Source: Arthrobacter sp. Soil782 (GTDB lineage Bacteria; Actinomycetota; Actinomycetes; Actinomycetales; Micrococcaceae). From it: DNA of 64,000 bases. The stretch is taken from positions 186,001 to 250,000 of the forward strand of contig NZ_LMSO01000007.1 of the NCBI RefSeq assembly GCF_001428435.1. The letters are read 5' to 3'. The notes beneath the pieces were generated by a model. The model was not told where the DNA came from, did not search any database, and saw only the letters and a program-made list of their open reading frames with translations. Shown here piece after piece: positions 7,972 to 16,577 of the stretch; the first letter of the stretch is position 1; each line of letters begins with the position of its first letter. Both the position numbers and the translations under genes were made by a program.

Positions 7972-9357
7972 ATGTCGAAACAGCGTCACTTGCCCGTCGC
8001 CATCATCGGGGCCGGCCCGATCGGCCTCGCAGCCGCCGCCCATCTCCTCGAACGAGGGCTGACACCCTTGATTCTCGAGAAGGGCGACGCCGTCGGGGCT
8101 GCCATCCGCCAATGGGGCCACATCCGCCTGTTCTCTCCCTGGCAGTACAACATCGACGACGCCGCCCGCCGGCTCTTGGAGCCGACCGGTTGGCAGGCGC
8201 CTCGCGGCTCAGCGCTTCCCTTCGGTAATGAACTGGTTGAGGCCTACCTTGAACCGCTCGCGGCGCAACCCGGCATCGCAGCAGCCCTGCACCTCAACAC
8301 GGAGGTGCTCGCAGTGACACGGCAGGGAATGGACAAGACGAGGACCCGGAAACGAGAGGACCAGCCGTTCCTTGTCCGTGTGCTCGGCCCGCGAGGACTT
8401 GAGGATCACCTGGTGCAGGCCGTCCTCGATGCATCCGGCACCTGGAGCCAGCCCAATCCGCTGGGCCAGGCCGGGCTACCGGCCCCGGGAGAGAGCGCTG
8501 TGCACGCCTTCATCACGCAGCCCCTTCCCGATGCTGCAGGCAAGGACCGCGCCCGCTTCGCCGGCAAGCGCGTGATGGTGGTCGGCGCAGGGCACTCCGC
8601 CGCGAACACCCTGCTAAGTCTCGGACAGGTTGCCAAAGCTGAGCCGGGAACCCGCCTGATCTGGGGTGTGCGCGGATCCGGATCAGCACAGCGGCTCTAC
8701 GGCGGCGGAGACCTCGACGGGTTGCCGGCCCGCGGAGCGCTCGGAAGCCGACTGCGCTCGCTGGTGGAGGACGGCGTGGTGGAGCTCCTGACCTCGTTCG
8801 CCATCACTGAGCTGGAGGCCGGCGACGGCGCACTCCGCGTTCATGCCTCGAGCCCGGAAGGCGCACGTGAGGTCGAAGTGGATGTGCTCGTTCCGGCCAC
8901 GGGGTTCCGTCCGGACCTGCGGATGCTCCGCGAATTGCGGCTCGAGCTCGATCCCGCTGTTGAAGCGCCGCGCGCGTTGGGGCCACTGATCGACCCTGAA
9001 TTCCACTCCTGCGGGACCGTACCGGCGCACGGGGCGGCTGTCCTCGCGCACCCGGACAAGGACTTCTACCTCGTAGGTATGAAGAGTTACGGCCGCGCCC
9101 CCACCTTCCTGCTGGCCACCGGATATGAGCAGGTGCGGTCAGTCATCGCCGCCATTGCCGGCGATGACGACGCCGCTGCGTCAGTTCACCTCGATCTCCC
9201 CGAAACGGGGGTCTGCAGCACCGACCTCGGGGGAAGCTGCGACACTGCATCCTCCGGTGGCGGGATGGTTTCGCAGTCCGGTTGCTGTGGTCAACCGGAA
9301 CCGGTCAGCCTCGGCATTCCCACCGGGCTCCTGCACGGCAGGATGCTTGCTGATTGA
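7972..9357 (+). CDS. ArsO-like flavin-dependent monooxygenase/oxidoreductase with Cys-rich tail
   Basis: A 461-aa two-dinucleotide-fold flavoprotein. FAD motif GAGPIG is at residues 13-18 and the NAD(P)H motif GAGHSA at 205-210; PATGFRPDLRML is the usual late ATG motif. A C-terminal extension carries Cys415, Cys423 and the pair Cys438-Cys439 before a short conserved-looking end. Such flavoproteins with vicinal cysteines occur in actinobacterial arsenic operons (arsO), where their reaction is poorly defined. Here it is divergent from an MFS-repressor pair and no arsB, acr3 or arsC is present. ATG 7972 has AAGGAA upstream; the longer frame from 7885 starts inside the promoter. Confidence 0.8.
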   Translation: MSKQRHLPVAIIGAGPIGLAAAAHLLERGLTPLILEKGDAVGAAIRQWGHIRLFSPWQYNIDDAARRLLEPTGWQAPRGSALPFGNELVEAYLEPLAAQPGIAAALHLNTEVLAVTRQGMDKTRTRKREDQPFLVRVLGPRGLEDHLVQAVLDASGTWSQPNPLGQAGLPAPGESAVHAFITQPLPDAAGKDRARFAGKRVMVVGAGHSAANTLLSLGQVAKAEPGTRLIWGVRGSGSAQRLYGGGDLDGLPARGALGSRLRSLVEDGVVELLTSFAITELEAGDGALRVHASSPEGAREVEVDVLVPATGFRPDLRMLRELRLELDPAVEAPRALGPLIDPEFHSCGTVPAHGAAVLAHPDKDFYLVGMKSYGRAPTFLLATGYEQVRSVIAAIAGDDDAAASVHLDLPETGVCSTDLGGSCDTASSGGGMVSQSGCCGQPEPVSLGIPTGLLHGRMLAD

Positions 9358-9365
9358 ATGGGAGG

Positions 9366-11267
9366 ATGACAGCTGAGCATGCAGAGCACGCGTCCACGCC
9401 GCTGGAGGACTACGCCCTCCTGTCTGATCTGAGTACGGGGCCACTGGTATCCCGGGACGGCAGTATCGACTGGCTTTGCTTTCCGCGCTTCGATTCCCCC
9501 TCCGTCTTCGCGGCACTGCTGGGGTCCCCGGAAGACGGACGATGGAAAGTTTCGGCCTCGGGCGGGGAGGTAGTTTCCCGGCGGTATCTTCCACGAACGT
9601 TCGTCCTTGAAACGACCTGGAGCACCCCGACCGGAAAGATGGTGGTCACCGACTTCCTGCCGCCTGGCGACGCGCAGTCGGATCTGGTGCGCCGGGTGGA
9701 GTGCGTCGAGGGAACCGTTGAAGTGGAGCACGACCTGCGCATCCGGTTCGACTATGCCCGGGCGAAGCCCTGGACGCGGCGGGTCGACCTCGAGAAAGTC
9801 GGCTCGTGCGGACTGCTGTCGGTTGCAGGTCCGGATGCGCTGCTGCTGACCGGACCGTTGCTGCACCCTCACGAGTCCCAGCGGGCAGAACCACAGACCG
9901 GAATGGAAGACCGCCACGAAGCCTCCGCCGAGGGCCATGCGGACGATTACCAGGGCGCTGTCTCGAAGCGGCTGAGCGGTGTCTTTCCGCTTGTAGCCGG
10001 CGAATCCGAAAGCTGGGTACTTACCTGGCACCAGTCTCACGAGGGGCTTCCAACTGCAGCAGACCCGGACAGAGCTCTGGAGTCGACTATCGCCTACTGG
10101 ACTCAGTGGTCCTCCCGGGTGGAGGTTCATGATCGACACGATGAGGCCGTACTGCGCTCGCTGATGGTGCTCCGCGCCCTTACCCATGGCAGAACCGGCG
10201 GCATCGTGGCCGCAGCCACCACGTCGTTGCCGGAGGAGTTCGGCGGCTCTCGCAACTGGGACTACCGCTACACCTGGCTGCGCGACGCCGCACTCACCAT
10301 CGAGGCGCTCATTGCGCATGACTTCACCGAAGGTGCGCTGCACTGGCGCAACTGGCTGTTGCGTGCGGTAGCCGGCGATCCGGATCAGGTGCAGATCATG
10401 TACGGCATCGCCGGCGAACGCCAGCTCCCCGAAAGCGAGCTGGACCACCTGGCCGGCTACGAGAATTCAAAGCCGGTAAGAATCGGTAACGGGGCTGTGG
10501 GCCAATACCAGGCCGACGTCGTCGGGGAAGTCATGCTCGCCCTCGCGGCGCTGAGGGATGCAGGGGCAGCCGAGGGCGAGTACTCCTGGGGGCTGCAAAA
10601 GAACCTCCTGCGGTTCTGTGAGCAGAACCTGGACCGGAAGGGTCACGGCATCTGGGAAATGCGCGGGGAAGCAGAGTTCTTCGTTCATGGACGTGTGATG
10701 ATGTGGGCTGCCTTCGATCAGGGGATCCGGGCAGTGCGTGAGCACGGGCTGGAAGGGCCGGCCGATCGATGGGAGGAGATCCGGGACCGGCTCCGGGAGG
10801 AGATCATGGAGCGCGGATTCAACGCCGAGCTCAACTCGTTCACACAGACATACTCGAACGATGAAGTCGATGCGTCCCTGCTGCAACTGCCCCACACAGG
10901 CTTTGTGGCCAGTGATGACCCGAAGATGCTTGGCACCGTGGCCCGCATTGAGGAGCAATTGCAGGATGCCCATGGGCTCCTGCACCGTTACCGCACAGCA
11001 TCCGGCCTCGATGGTTTGGAGGGCCACGAATACCCATTCCTGATCTGCACGTTCTGGCTTGTGGAACAGTATGCAAACAGCGGCCGCACCGACGATGCCA
11101 CGGCGTTGCTTGACCGGCTCACCGGTTACGCGAATGACCTCGGACTGTACGCGGAAGAGTACGATCCGGTGAGCGGCCGGCTGGCAGGCAACTTCCCGCA
11201 GGCCTTCAGTCACCTAGGCTTTATTCGTGCCTCGGACGCCGTCAACAGGGCCCGAGTCCAGCCTTAA
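9366..11267 (+). CDS. Glycoside hydrolase family 15 protein (glucoamylase/trehalase-like)
   Basis: A 633-aa protein with the GH15 two-part architecture: an N-terminal beta-sandwich (DLSTGPLVSRDGSIDWLCFP onwards) and an (alpha/alpha)6 barrel. Barrel hallmarks are EEFGGSRNWDYRYTWLRDAA, with the general-acid region, and FLICTFWLVEQYANSGRTD near the end. Actinobacterial members of this group include trehalases and glucan hydrolases; substrate cannot be read from sequence. No signal peptide, so probably cytoplasmic. The start is ambiguous: ATG 9366 directly abuts GGGAGG, while TTG 9354 overlaps the stop of the upstream flavoprotein. I use ATG 9366. Confidence 0.87.
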   Translation: MTAEHAEHASTPLEDYALLSDLSTGPLVSRDGSIDWLCFPRFDSPSVFAALLGSPEDGRWKVSASGGEVVSRRYLPRTFVLETTWSTPTGKMVVTDFLPPGDAQSDLVRRVECVEGTVEVEHDLRIRFDYARAKPWTRRVDLEKVGSCGLLSVAGPDALLLTGPLLHPHESQRAEPQTGMEDRHEASAEGHADDYQGAVSKRLSGVFPLVAGESESWVLTWHQSHEGLPTAADPDRALESTIAYWTQWSSRVEVHDRHDEAVLRSLMVLRALTHGRTGGIVAAATTSLPEEFGGSRNWDYRYTWLRDAALTIEALIAHDFTEGALHWRNWLLRAVAGDPDQVQIMYGIAGERQLPESELDHLAGYENSKPVRIGNGAVGQYQADVVGEVMLALAALRDAGAAEGEYSWGLQKNLLRFCEQNLDRKGHGIWEMRGEAEFFVHGRVMMWAAFDQGIRAVREHGLEGPADRWEEIRDRLREEIMERGFNAELNSFTQTYSNDEVDASLLQLPHTGFVASDDPKMLGTVARIEEQLQDAHGLLHRYRTASGLDGLEGHEYPFLICTFWLVEQYANSGRTDDATALLDRLTGYANDLGLYAEEYDPVSGRLAGNFPQAFSHLGFIRASDAVNRARVQP

Positions 11268-11300
11268 CCGAGCTTTCCCTCAGGAGCGTGTTTTCCCACC

Positions 11301-12077
11301 ATGGCAGATTCCTACTACCGTCCCGCGGGCGGGGGCCGGTTCGAGGCCACAATTCATGCACAGGGTGCCTGGAACGCACACGAGCAGCACATGGCGCCCG
11401 CATCCGGTCTGCTCGCACATTGCCTTGAACAGTTCCAGCCACGCGCAGAGCTGCAGATGGCGCGCATCTCGTTCGAGATCCTGGGCCTGATACCGCTGGA
11501 GACCGTCGAGGTGACCACCCGGATGGTGCGCCCAGGGAGGACCATCGAGTTGCTGGAAGCGGAGATGAACCATGGCGGGCGGACAGCTATCCGCGCCCGC
11601 GCCTGGCGGTTGGCCTCGAGCGATACCTCGTCCGTCGCGGCGCTTGAGGACGAGTCCATGCCGGGACCGGATGAGGGTGAGGAGCACGACGCCGTGGCGG
11701 AGTGGCCCGGCGGCTACATCCAGTCGATTGATGTCCGCAAGATCGAAGGCCACAGGCCCGGCCGGGGCAGGGTCTGGTTGCGGACGCCCCACCCGCTGGT
11801 GGAGGGTGAAGCGTCGTCGGACTCGGCCCGGCTGATCGGGCTCATCGACACCGCAAACGGAATCGCCACGCGGGTTCCTCCCGGACCCGGCAGCTGGGCA
11901 TTTCCCAACGTCGACCTGCAGGTGCACCTTCACCGCCAGCCCTCGGGCCAGTGGCTCGGCCTCGATACCCGAGTGAGTTTCGGGCGGGAAGGAATCGGGC
12001 TGACCTCGTCCGTCCTGCACGACCTCGACGGGCCGTTCGGCCGGAGTGAGCAGATCCTTACGCTGCGCAAGCTCTGA
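11301..12077 (+). CDS. Thioesterase family protein (TesB-like double hotdog)
   Basis: A 258-aa protein of the acyl-CoA thioesterase-like double-hotdog group. The N-terminal half reads HEQHMAPASGLLAHCLEQF and MARISFEILGLIPLETVEV, and the second half has SDSARLIGLIDTANGIATRV followed by WAFPNVDLQVHLHRQPSG, the two segments that pair in this fold. It would hydrolyse acyl-CoA or a related thioester; the chain specificity is not visible. It starts 33 nt after the GH15 gene on the same strand, so could share a transcript, but nothing functional links them. Confidence 0.82.
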   Translation: MADSYYRPAGGGRFEATIHAQGAWNAHEQHMAPASGLLAHCLEQFQPRAELQMARISFEILGLIPLETVEVTTRMVRPGRTIELLEAEMNHGGRTAIRARAWRLASSDTSSVAALEDESMPGPDEGEEHDAVAEWPGGYIQSIDVRKIEGHRPGRGRVWLRTPHPLVEGEASSDSARLIGLIDTANGIATRVPPGPGSWAFPNVDLQVHLHRQPSGQWLGLDTRVSFGREGIGLTSSVLHDLDGPFGRSEQILTLRKL

Positions 12078-12179
12078 CTCCAGGCGGGGGAATGCAGCGA
12101 GCACCGTCGTCGTTGGCAGATTGTGTAATCGCGCTCACAGCGCAACCGGCGCTGAGCCGTTCAGAGGATTGAGGACATC

Positions 12180-12464
12180 ATGGCCAAGGCAGTCTGGAAC
12201 AATCAGGTCATTGCGGAGTCTGACTCCACCGAGATGGTCGAGGGGAACCACTACTTCCCGAAGGAAAGCGTCAAGCAGGAGTTCCTCCGATCGAGTGACA
12301 CGCACACCACATGTCCCTGGAAGGGTGACGCCAGCTACTTCAGCCTGGAGGTTGACGGTGAGAGTAATCCGGACGCGGCATGGACCTACCCGGAGCCGAA
12401 GGAAGCCGCCGCGAACATCAAGGACCACGTGGCGTTCTGGCGCGGCGTGACCGTGCTCGACTGA
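12180..12464 (+). CDS. DUF427 domain protein
   Basis: A 94-aa single-domain DUF427 protein. Diagnostic segments are WNNQVIAESDSTEMVEGNHYFP near the start, then HTTCPWKGDASYFSL and the C-terminal WTYPEPKEAAANIKDHVAFW. Function is unknown; the fold is a small beta-barrel-like domain. GAGG lies upstream of ATG 12180. It is 38 nt from the aldo/keto reductase gene on the same strand, which often accompanies oxidoreductases but is not proof of a link. Confidence 0.88.
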   Translation: MAKAVWNNQVIAESDSTEMVEGNHYFPKESVKQEFLRSSDTHTTCPWKGDASYFSLEVDGESNPDAAWTYPEPKEAAANIKDHVAFWRGVTVLD

Positions 12465-12502
12465 AGAGCAGTGCACGCACTATCACCTACCCAGGAGAGT
12501 TG

Positions 12503-13531
12503 ATGGAATACAGGAACCTCGGAAGCAGCGGAGCATCGGTTTCGGCTTATGCGTTGGGCACCATGACGTTTGGTGCCGAAGCCGATGAAGCGACGTCACA
12601 TGCGATCCTCGATGACTATGCCGACGCCGGAGGCAACCTCATCGACACCGCTGATGTCTACACCGCGGGAGCGTCCGAGGAGATCATCGGGCGCTGGCTG
12701 GCGAAGAGCCCGTCCGCTTCCGGCATGATCATCGCGACGAAGGGTCGGTTCCCGATGGGTAAGGGCCCCAATGATCTGGGCCTCTCCCGGCGGCACCTTC
12801 GGCTGGCGCTCGATGCCTCGCTGAAGCGGCTCAACGTCGACCACATCGACCTGTACCAGATGCACTCCTGGGACCCGCTCACTCCTCTGGAGGAGACGCT
12901 CGGCTTCCTCCACGACGCCGTGAGCGCCGGCAAGATCAGCTACTACGGCTTCTCGAACTACACCGGGTGGCAGCTGTCCAAGGCCGTCGGCATTGCGAAG
13001 GCGCGCGGGTGGGACCTGCCGGTCACCCTCCAGCCGCAGTACAGCCTTATGGTGCGGGGGATCGAGGCAGAAATTGTGCCTGCAGCGCTCGACGCCGGTA
13101 TGGGCTTACTGCCGTGGTCACCGCTTGGCGGGGGCTGGCTCACCGGAAAGTACAAGCGGGATACTGCGCCCAAGGGCGCAACCCGTCTCGGCGAGAATCC
13201 GGAACGCGGAATGGAAGCGTGGGAAAAGCGCAACGCGCAGGAGCAGACCTGGGCGATCATTGACGTCGTCCTCGGTATTGCTGAGGCGCGCGGAGTCAGC
13301 GCGTCCCAGGTAGCGCTGGCATGGGTTGCGCAGCAGCCGGCTGTCACGTCGGTCATTCTCGGTGCCCGTACTCGCGAGCAGCTTGAAGACAACCTTGGGG
13401 CAGCTGCCCTGACGCTGAGCAGCGATGAGCTGGAACGGCTATCCCAGGCCAGCGCACCGGGCTTGGCTGATTATCCTTACGGAACCCCGGGCGTCGAGCA
13501 GCGGAGCCGCTCTATTGACGGCGGCCGCTAA
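12503..13531 (+). CDS. Aldo/keto reductase
   Basis: A 342-aa NADPH-dependent TIM-barrel oxidoreductase that reduces aldehydes or ketones. The catalytic tetrad can be read as Asp and Tyr in DTADVYTAG, Lys in IIATKGRFP and His in LYQMHSWDP; the cofactor-binding end has VTSVILGARTREQLEDNL. The N-terminus MEYRNLGSSGASVSAYALGT is typical for the YajO/Tas-like subgroup. ATG 12503 has AGGAG 7 nt upstream, so the longer open frame from 12380 inside DUF427 is rejected. Physiological substrate unknown. Confidence 0.92.
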   Translation: MEYRNLGSSGASVSAYALGTMTFGAEADEATSHAILDDYADAGGNLIDTADVYTAGASEEIIGRWLAKSPSASGMIIATKGRFPMGKGPNDLGLSRRHLRLALDASLKRLNVDHIDLYQMHSWDPLTPLEETLGFLHDAVSAGKISYYGFSNYTGWQLSKAVGIAKARGWDLPVTLQPQYSLMVRGIEAEIVPAALDAGMGLLPWSPLGGGWLTGKYKRDTAPKGATRLGENPERGMEAWEKRNAQEQTWAIIDVVLGIAEARGVSASQVALAWVAQQPAVTSVILGARTREQLEDNLGAAALTLSSDELERLSQASAPGLADYPYGTPGVEQRSRSIDGGR

Positions 13532-13545
13532 GGAGCCTGCGACAC

Positions 13546-14259
13546 ATGATTCCTCGTGCCTGGTCTGAAGGGCGCCTGCAGGTCCTACACGAATTGTCCT
13601 CGGGTGCGGCAGCGGACATGGAGCGCGGGCTTACTCTTTTACGCGCAGCGGCAGCTGGGGACCTCAGGCCGACGCTACGGCTCTACCGCCCCCAGCCCAC
13701 TGTTGCCTTCGGGCAGCGGGACACCCGTCTGCCCGGTTTCGGGACGGCTTCGGACGCCGCCCGGACGCTCGGGTTCGAGCCGCTGGTCCGAAAGGCGGGC
13801 GGACGGGCTGCGGCCTACCACCACGGGTGTCTGATCGTGGATCATATCGAGCCCCACCATGACGCGGTCGCCGGATCGCATGCCCGGTTCCGACTGCTCG
13901 GTGAGATCCTTGCAAAAGCGCTGCGGCGGGTCGGCGTTGATGCCCGGATGGGACAGATTCCCGGTGAATACTGCCCCGGCGAGTTCAGCGTGCACGGCGT
14001 GGACGGCACCCAGGCCGTGAAGCTGGTCGGCACCGCGCAGCGAGTCATCTCCGGTGCATGGCTCTTTTCCTCGGTGATCGTGGTGGAGGACTCTGCATCG
14101 ATTCGGTCAGTCCTTGAAGCGACGTACTCGGCGCTGAAACTTCCGTGGGAGCCGTCGACGGCGGGGGCGGCGGAAGACCTTGTGCCCGGTCTCACCGTGG
14201 ATGCGGTGGCAAGCGCCGTCGTCGCCGCCTACGAGGATGTCGCGGCCCCGATGCCGTAA
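13546..14259 (+). CDS. Lipoate-protein ligase/octanoyltransferase family protein
   Basis: A 237-aa BPL/LplA/LipB-fold protein. Visible motifs are VRKAGGRAAAYHHGCLIVD (the RRxxGGGxVxHxxG-like substrate loop, with GGR replacing GGG), the EYCPGEFSV segment whose cysteine resembles the catalytic Cys of LipM-type octanoyltransferases, and KLVGTAQRVISGAWLFSSV with the conserved lysine. It may attach lipoate or octanoate to an E2 or GcvH protein. It is 14 nt downstream of the aldo/keto reductase and is followed by a bidirectional hairpin. Actinobacteria commonly carry LipB and LplA elsewhere, so its exact role is open. Confidence 0.78.
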   Translation: MIPRAWSEGRLQVLHELSSGAAADMERGLTLLRAAAAGDLRPTLRLYRPQPTVAFGQRDTRLPGFGTASDAARTLGFEPLVRKAGGRAAAYHHGCLIVDHIEPHHDAVAGSHARFRLLGEILAKALRRVGVDARMGQIPGEYCPGEFSVHGVDGTQAVKLVGTAQRVISGAWLFSSVIVVEDSASIRSVLEATYSALKLPWEPSTAGAAEDLVPGLTVDAVASAVVAAYEDVAAPMP

Positions 14260-14287
14260 CTGCTCAGGCTGGTCCTTCTGAGGCCTG

Positions 14288-14326
14288 CTGCCGGCCGGCA
14301 GTTCTGAAGACGGAGCCGGCCGGCAG
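14288..14326. terminator. Hairpin between convergent genes
   Basis: CTGCCGGCCGG (14288-14298) pairs with CCGGCCGGCAG (14316-14326), an 11-bp GC stem with a 17-nt loop, centred between the ends of the lipoate-ligase family gene and the MBL hydrolase gene. No T-tract, so a bidirectional or weak terminator. Confidence 0.5.
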
Positions 14327-14336
14327 TCGGGTTCAA

Positions 14337-14966
14337 TCAGTGCCCGCGGGCGATCCACTCGTCGAGGTTCGGTGCTTCCTCACCGATGCTGGTCGAGTCG
14401 CCGTGCCCGGTTCTCACCACGGTATCCGCGGGCAGGGTGAACAGCCTGGTGCGGATGGATTCGATGATCGTGGGGAAATCGCTGTAGGACCGTCCGGTTG
14501 CTCCCGGCCCGCCCCGGAACAGGGTGTCGCCGCTGAACAGGGTGCCGGCGTCGGGCAGGTAAAAGCAGACCGAGCCGGGGGAGTGGCCGGGCGTGTGAAT
14601 CGCGTGGAGGGTGACTCCGGCGACGCTGAAGGTATCGCCGTCGGCAATGGTCGCTCCCGGAACGGTCTCCGGGTACACCGCGTCCCACAGCATGCGGTCT
14701 TCGGCGTGAAGGTGGATCGGCGCTCGCACTGTGTCGAAGAGCTCCCCGACGGCACGGATGTGATCGTCATGGCCGTGGGTCAGCAGGATCGCGCGGACCT
14801 GGCGCCCGTTGATCTGGTCTACGATCGCGCCGGCGTCGTGCGGTGCGTCGATGACAATACATTCGGAGTCGTCGCCGATGATCCACACGTTGTTATCCAC
14901 CTCCCATGTGCCGCCGTCAAGGGAGAACGTGCCGGAGGTAACCAGGTGGTCGATACGCGCGCCCAT
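14337..14966 (-). CDS. MBL-fold hydrolase linked to mycothiol dehydrogenase
   Basis: A 209-aa metallo-beta-lactamase-fold hydrolase of glyoxalase-II type. Zinc motifs are THGHDDH (near residue 64), HTPGHSPGS, FSGDTLFRGG and a C-terminal RTGHGDST. Its start overlaps the stop of the mycothiol formaldehyde dehydrogenase gene as TGATG, the same pairing as Rv2259-Rv2260 in mycobacteria. The dehydrogenase makes S-formyl-mycothiol, so this enzyme is a good candidate for hydrolysing that thioester, releasing formate and mycothiol. That role is inference from coupling and fold. Confidence 0.87.
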   Translation of the reverse strand: MGARIDHLVTSGTFSLDGGTWEVDNNVWIIGDDSECIVIDAPHDAGAIVDQINGRQVRAILLTHGHDDHIRAVGELFDTVRAPIHLHAEDRMLWDAVYPETVPGATIADGDTFSVAGVTLHAIHTPGHSPGSVCFYLPDAGTLFSGDTLFRGGPGATGRSYSDFPTIIESIRTRLFTLPADTVVRTGHGDSTSIGEEAPNLDEWIARGH

Positions 14967-16051
14967 CAGAGCTCCACCACCGAACGCAGCACTACGCCGT
15001 CGTGCATTTTGGTGAAGGCTTCCTCCACCTGGTCAAGCGCTATGCGCTCGGTGACGAACGCGTCGAGGTCCAGGTTGCCCTGCCGGTAATGATCCACGAG
15101 CATCGGGAAGTCGCGTGAGGGGAGGCAATCGCCGTACCAGGAGGATTTCAGCGCGCCTCCCCGGCCGAAGACGTCCAGCAGGGGGAGGTCGAGCGTCATA
15201 TCCGGCGTAGGTACCCCGACGAGCACCACTGTGCCGGCGAGGTCACGGGCATAGAACGCCTGCTTGTAGGTCTCAGGACGGCCGACGGCGTCGATCACCA
15301 CGTTGGCTCCGTTGCCGCCGGTCAGCCTGCGGATTTCCTCGACGGGATCGGTTTCCTTGGAGTTCACCAGATCGGTGGCGCCCAGTCCCTTGGCGAGTTC
15401 CAGTTTGCGGTTGTCGATGTCCACCGCGATGATCCGGGTTGCGCCGGCCAATTTTGATCCGGCGATGGCAGCTATACCCACTCCGCCGCAGCCGATCACG
15501 GCTACGGAGTCTCCGCGCCGGACATTGCCGGTGTTGATCGCTGCACCGATGCCCGCCATGATTCCGCAACCCAGAAGGCCGACGGCGGCTGCATCCGCAT
15601 CGGGATCGACCTTGGTGCACTGCCCGGACGCTACGAGGGTCTTCTCGGCGAAGGCTCCGATACCGAGGGCGGGCGACAGTTCCGTGCCGTCTTCGAGGGT
15701 CATCTTCTGCGTTGCGTTGTGGGTGTTGAAACAGTACTGCGGCTCTCCGCGCAGGCACGCACGGCACTGCCCGCAGACAGCCCGCCAATTGAGGATGACG
15801 CGGTCGCCGGGCTGGACGTTGGTCACGTCAGACCCGACGGCGCTCACAACGCCGGTTGCCTCGTGGCCGAGCAGGAAGGGGTAATCATCGCTGATGCCTC
15901 CCTGCTTGTAGTGAAGGTCCGTATGGCACACGCCGCAGGTCAGGATGTCGACAAGCGCCTCACCCGGTCCCGGATCAGGAACCTTGATGGTGACGACGGT
16001 AGCGGGCGCGTCCTTCTCCATAACGACGACGCCCTTGACGCTGTGTGCCAT
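14966..16051 (-). CDS. mscR: S-(hydroxymethyl)mycothiol dehydrogenase / nitrosomycothiol reductase
   Basis: A 361-aa zinc-dependent medium-chain alcohol dehydrogenase that oxidises the formaldehyde-mycothiol adduct with NAD and can reduce S-nitrosomycothiol. Catalytic zinc ligand Cys is in [18 protein letters not shown] follows, and the structural zinc lobe has four cysteines in [15 protein letters not shown]. The NAD fold shows [14 protein letters not shown] and the acidic AVDIDNRK. Start ATG 16051 ([16 protein letters not shown]) matches the family; the open frame extends 23 codons upstream without support. The gene is coupled to the MBL hydrolase and lies next to mycoredoxin, forming a mycothiol group. 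Confidence 0.93.
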   Translation of the reverse strand: MAHSVKGVVVMEKDAPATVVTIKVPDPGPGEALVDILTCGVCHTDLHYKQGGISDDYPFLLGHEATGVVSAVGSDVTNVQPGDRVILNWRAVCGQCRACLRGEPQYCFNTHNATQKMTLEDGTELSPALGIGAFAEKTLVASGQCTKVDPDADAAAVGLLGCGIMAGIGAAINTGNVRRGDSVAVIGCGGVGIAAIAGSKLAGATRIIAVDIDNRKLELAKGLGATDLVNSKETDPVEEIRRLTGGNGANVVIDAVGRPETYKQAFYARDLAGTVVLVGVPTPDMTLDLPLLDVFGRGGALKSSWYGDCLPSRDFPMLVDHYRQGNLDLDAFVTERIALDQVEEAFTKMHDGVVLRSVVEL

Positions 16052-16106
16052 TGAGACAGTCCTTTTCCTCGAAGGTGGGGGGAACGTCTCCAGCTTATCG
16101 ACATTG

Positions 16107-16155
16107 AAAAAGCAGGACACGCCCCTTATCCGGGCGGATAAGGGGCGTGTCCTGC
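16107..16155 (-). terminator. Rho-independent terminator of mycoredoxin gene
   Basis: A perfect 20-bp stem (16112-16131 with 16136-16155, loop GGGC) starts 15 nt after the mycoredoxin stop and is followed on the minus strand by TTTTTC. It is the strongest intrinsic terminator in the window and insulates mscR from mycoredoxin. Confidence 0.9.
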
Positions 16156-16170
16156 GAAATCACGTGGGTG

Positions 16171-16428
16171 CTAGGCGGCGACGCGCGCTTTCACCTCGGC
16201 TGCGGAAGGGTTGGTGGCCGTGCTGCCGTCGGGGAAGATGACCGTAGGCACGGTCTGGTTTCCGCCGTTGAGCGAGGCGACGAGTTCCGCAGTGCCTTCC
16301 ACTTCCTCAATGTTGATCTCCTGGTAGCCGATGCCCTGCGCGTCGAGCTGCGACTTGAGCCTGCGGCAATAGCCGCACCAGGTGGTGCTGAACATGGTGA
16401 TGGTGCCGGCAGCGGGTGTGTAATCCAC
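16171..16428 (-). CDS. mrx1: Mycoredoxin (glutaredoxin-like)
   Basis: An 85-aa glutaredoxin-fold protein with the actinobacterial mycoredoxin active site WCGYC near residues 17-21 and the cis-proline segment QTVPTVIFPDG. It reduces mycothiol-mixed disulphides on proteins using mycothiol. Length matches mycobacterial Mrx1. GTG 16428 is the start, with AGAGGAG 5 nt upstream. A hairpin followed by a T-run lies directly before the ribosome-binding site (see separate entry), and a 20-bp-stem terminator follows the stop, so this is a single-gene transcript. Confidence 0.93.
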   Translation of the reverse strand: MDYTPAAGTITMFSTTWCGYCRRLKSQLDAQGIGYQEINIEEVEGTAELVASLNGGNQTVPTVIFPDGSTATNPSAAEVKARVAA

Positions 16429-16441
16429 GGTGCTCCTCTGG

Positions 16442-16467
16442 AAAAATTGCGGACTCGTCGAGTCCGC
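16442..16467 (-). promoter_or_regulatory. Terminator-like hairpin in the mycoredoxin leader
   Basis: GCGGACTCG and CGAGTCCGC form a 9-bp palindrome around one base (16449-16467), or a 7-bp stem with a 5-nt loop. On the minus strand it is followed by AATTTTTC and, a few bases later, by the mycoredoxin Shine-Dalgarno. No gene lies upstream on that strand, so the structure may be an attenuator, or alternatively an operator palindrome. Confidence 0.45.
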
Positions 16468-16565
16468 GGATTATTGCGGTTTCTGTCAGCAAATGTAACG
16501 TCTGCGCTGCGCGGTCCATTCCCGGTATGCGCGTCATCAACCGTGGCGCTCAGTGGCTCCTCGCG

Positions 16566-16571
16566 TAGTGT
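16566..16571 (+). promoter_or_regulatory. -10 element of leaderless chorismate mutase transcript
   Basis: TAGTGT, then 6 nt, then ATG 16578, with no Shine-Dalgarno. Confidence 0.4.
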
Positions 16572-16577
16572 CGCCGT

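Noticed and set aside
9291..10448. 385-codon open frame on the minus strand
   Set aside because: Shadow of the GH15 gene; the translation is low-information and the GH15 motifs lie in the plus frame.
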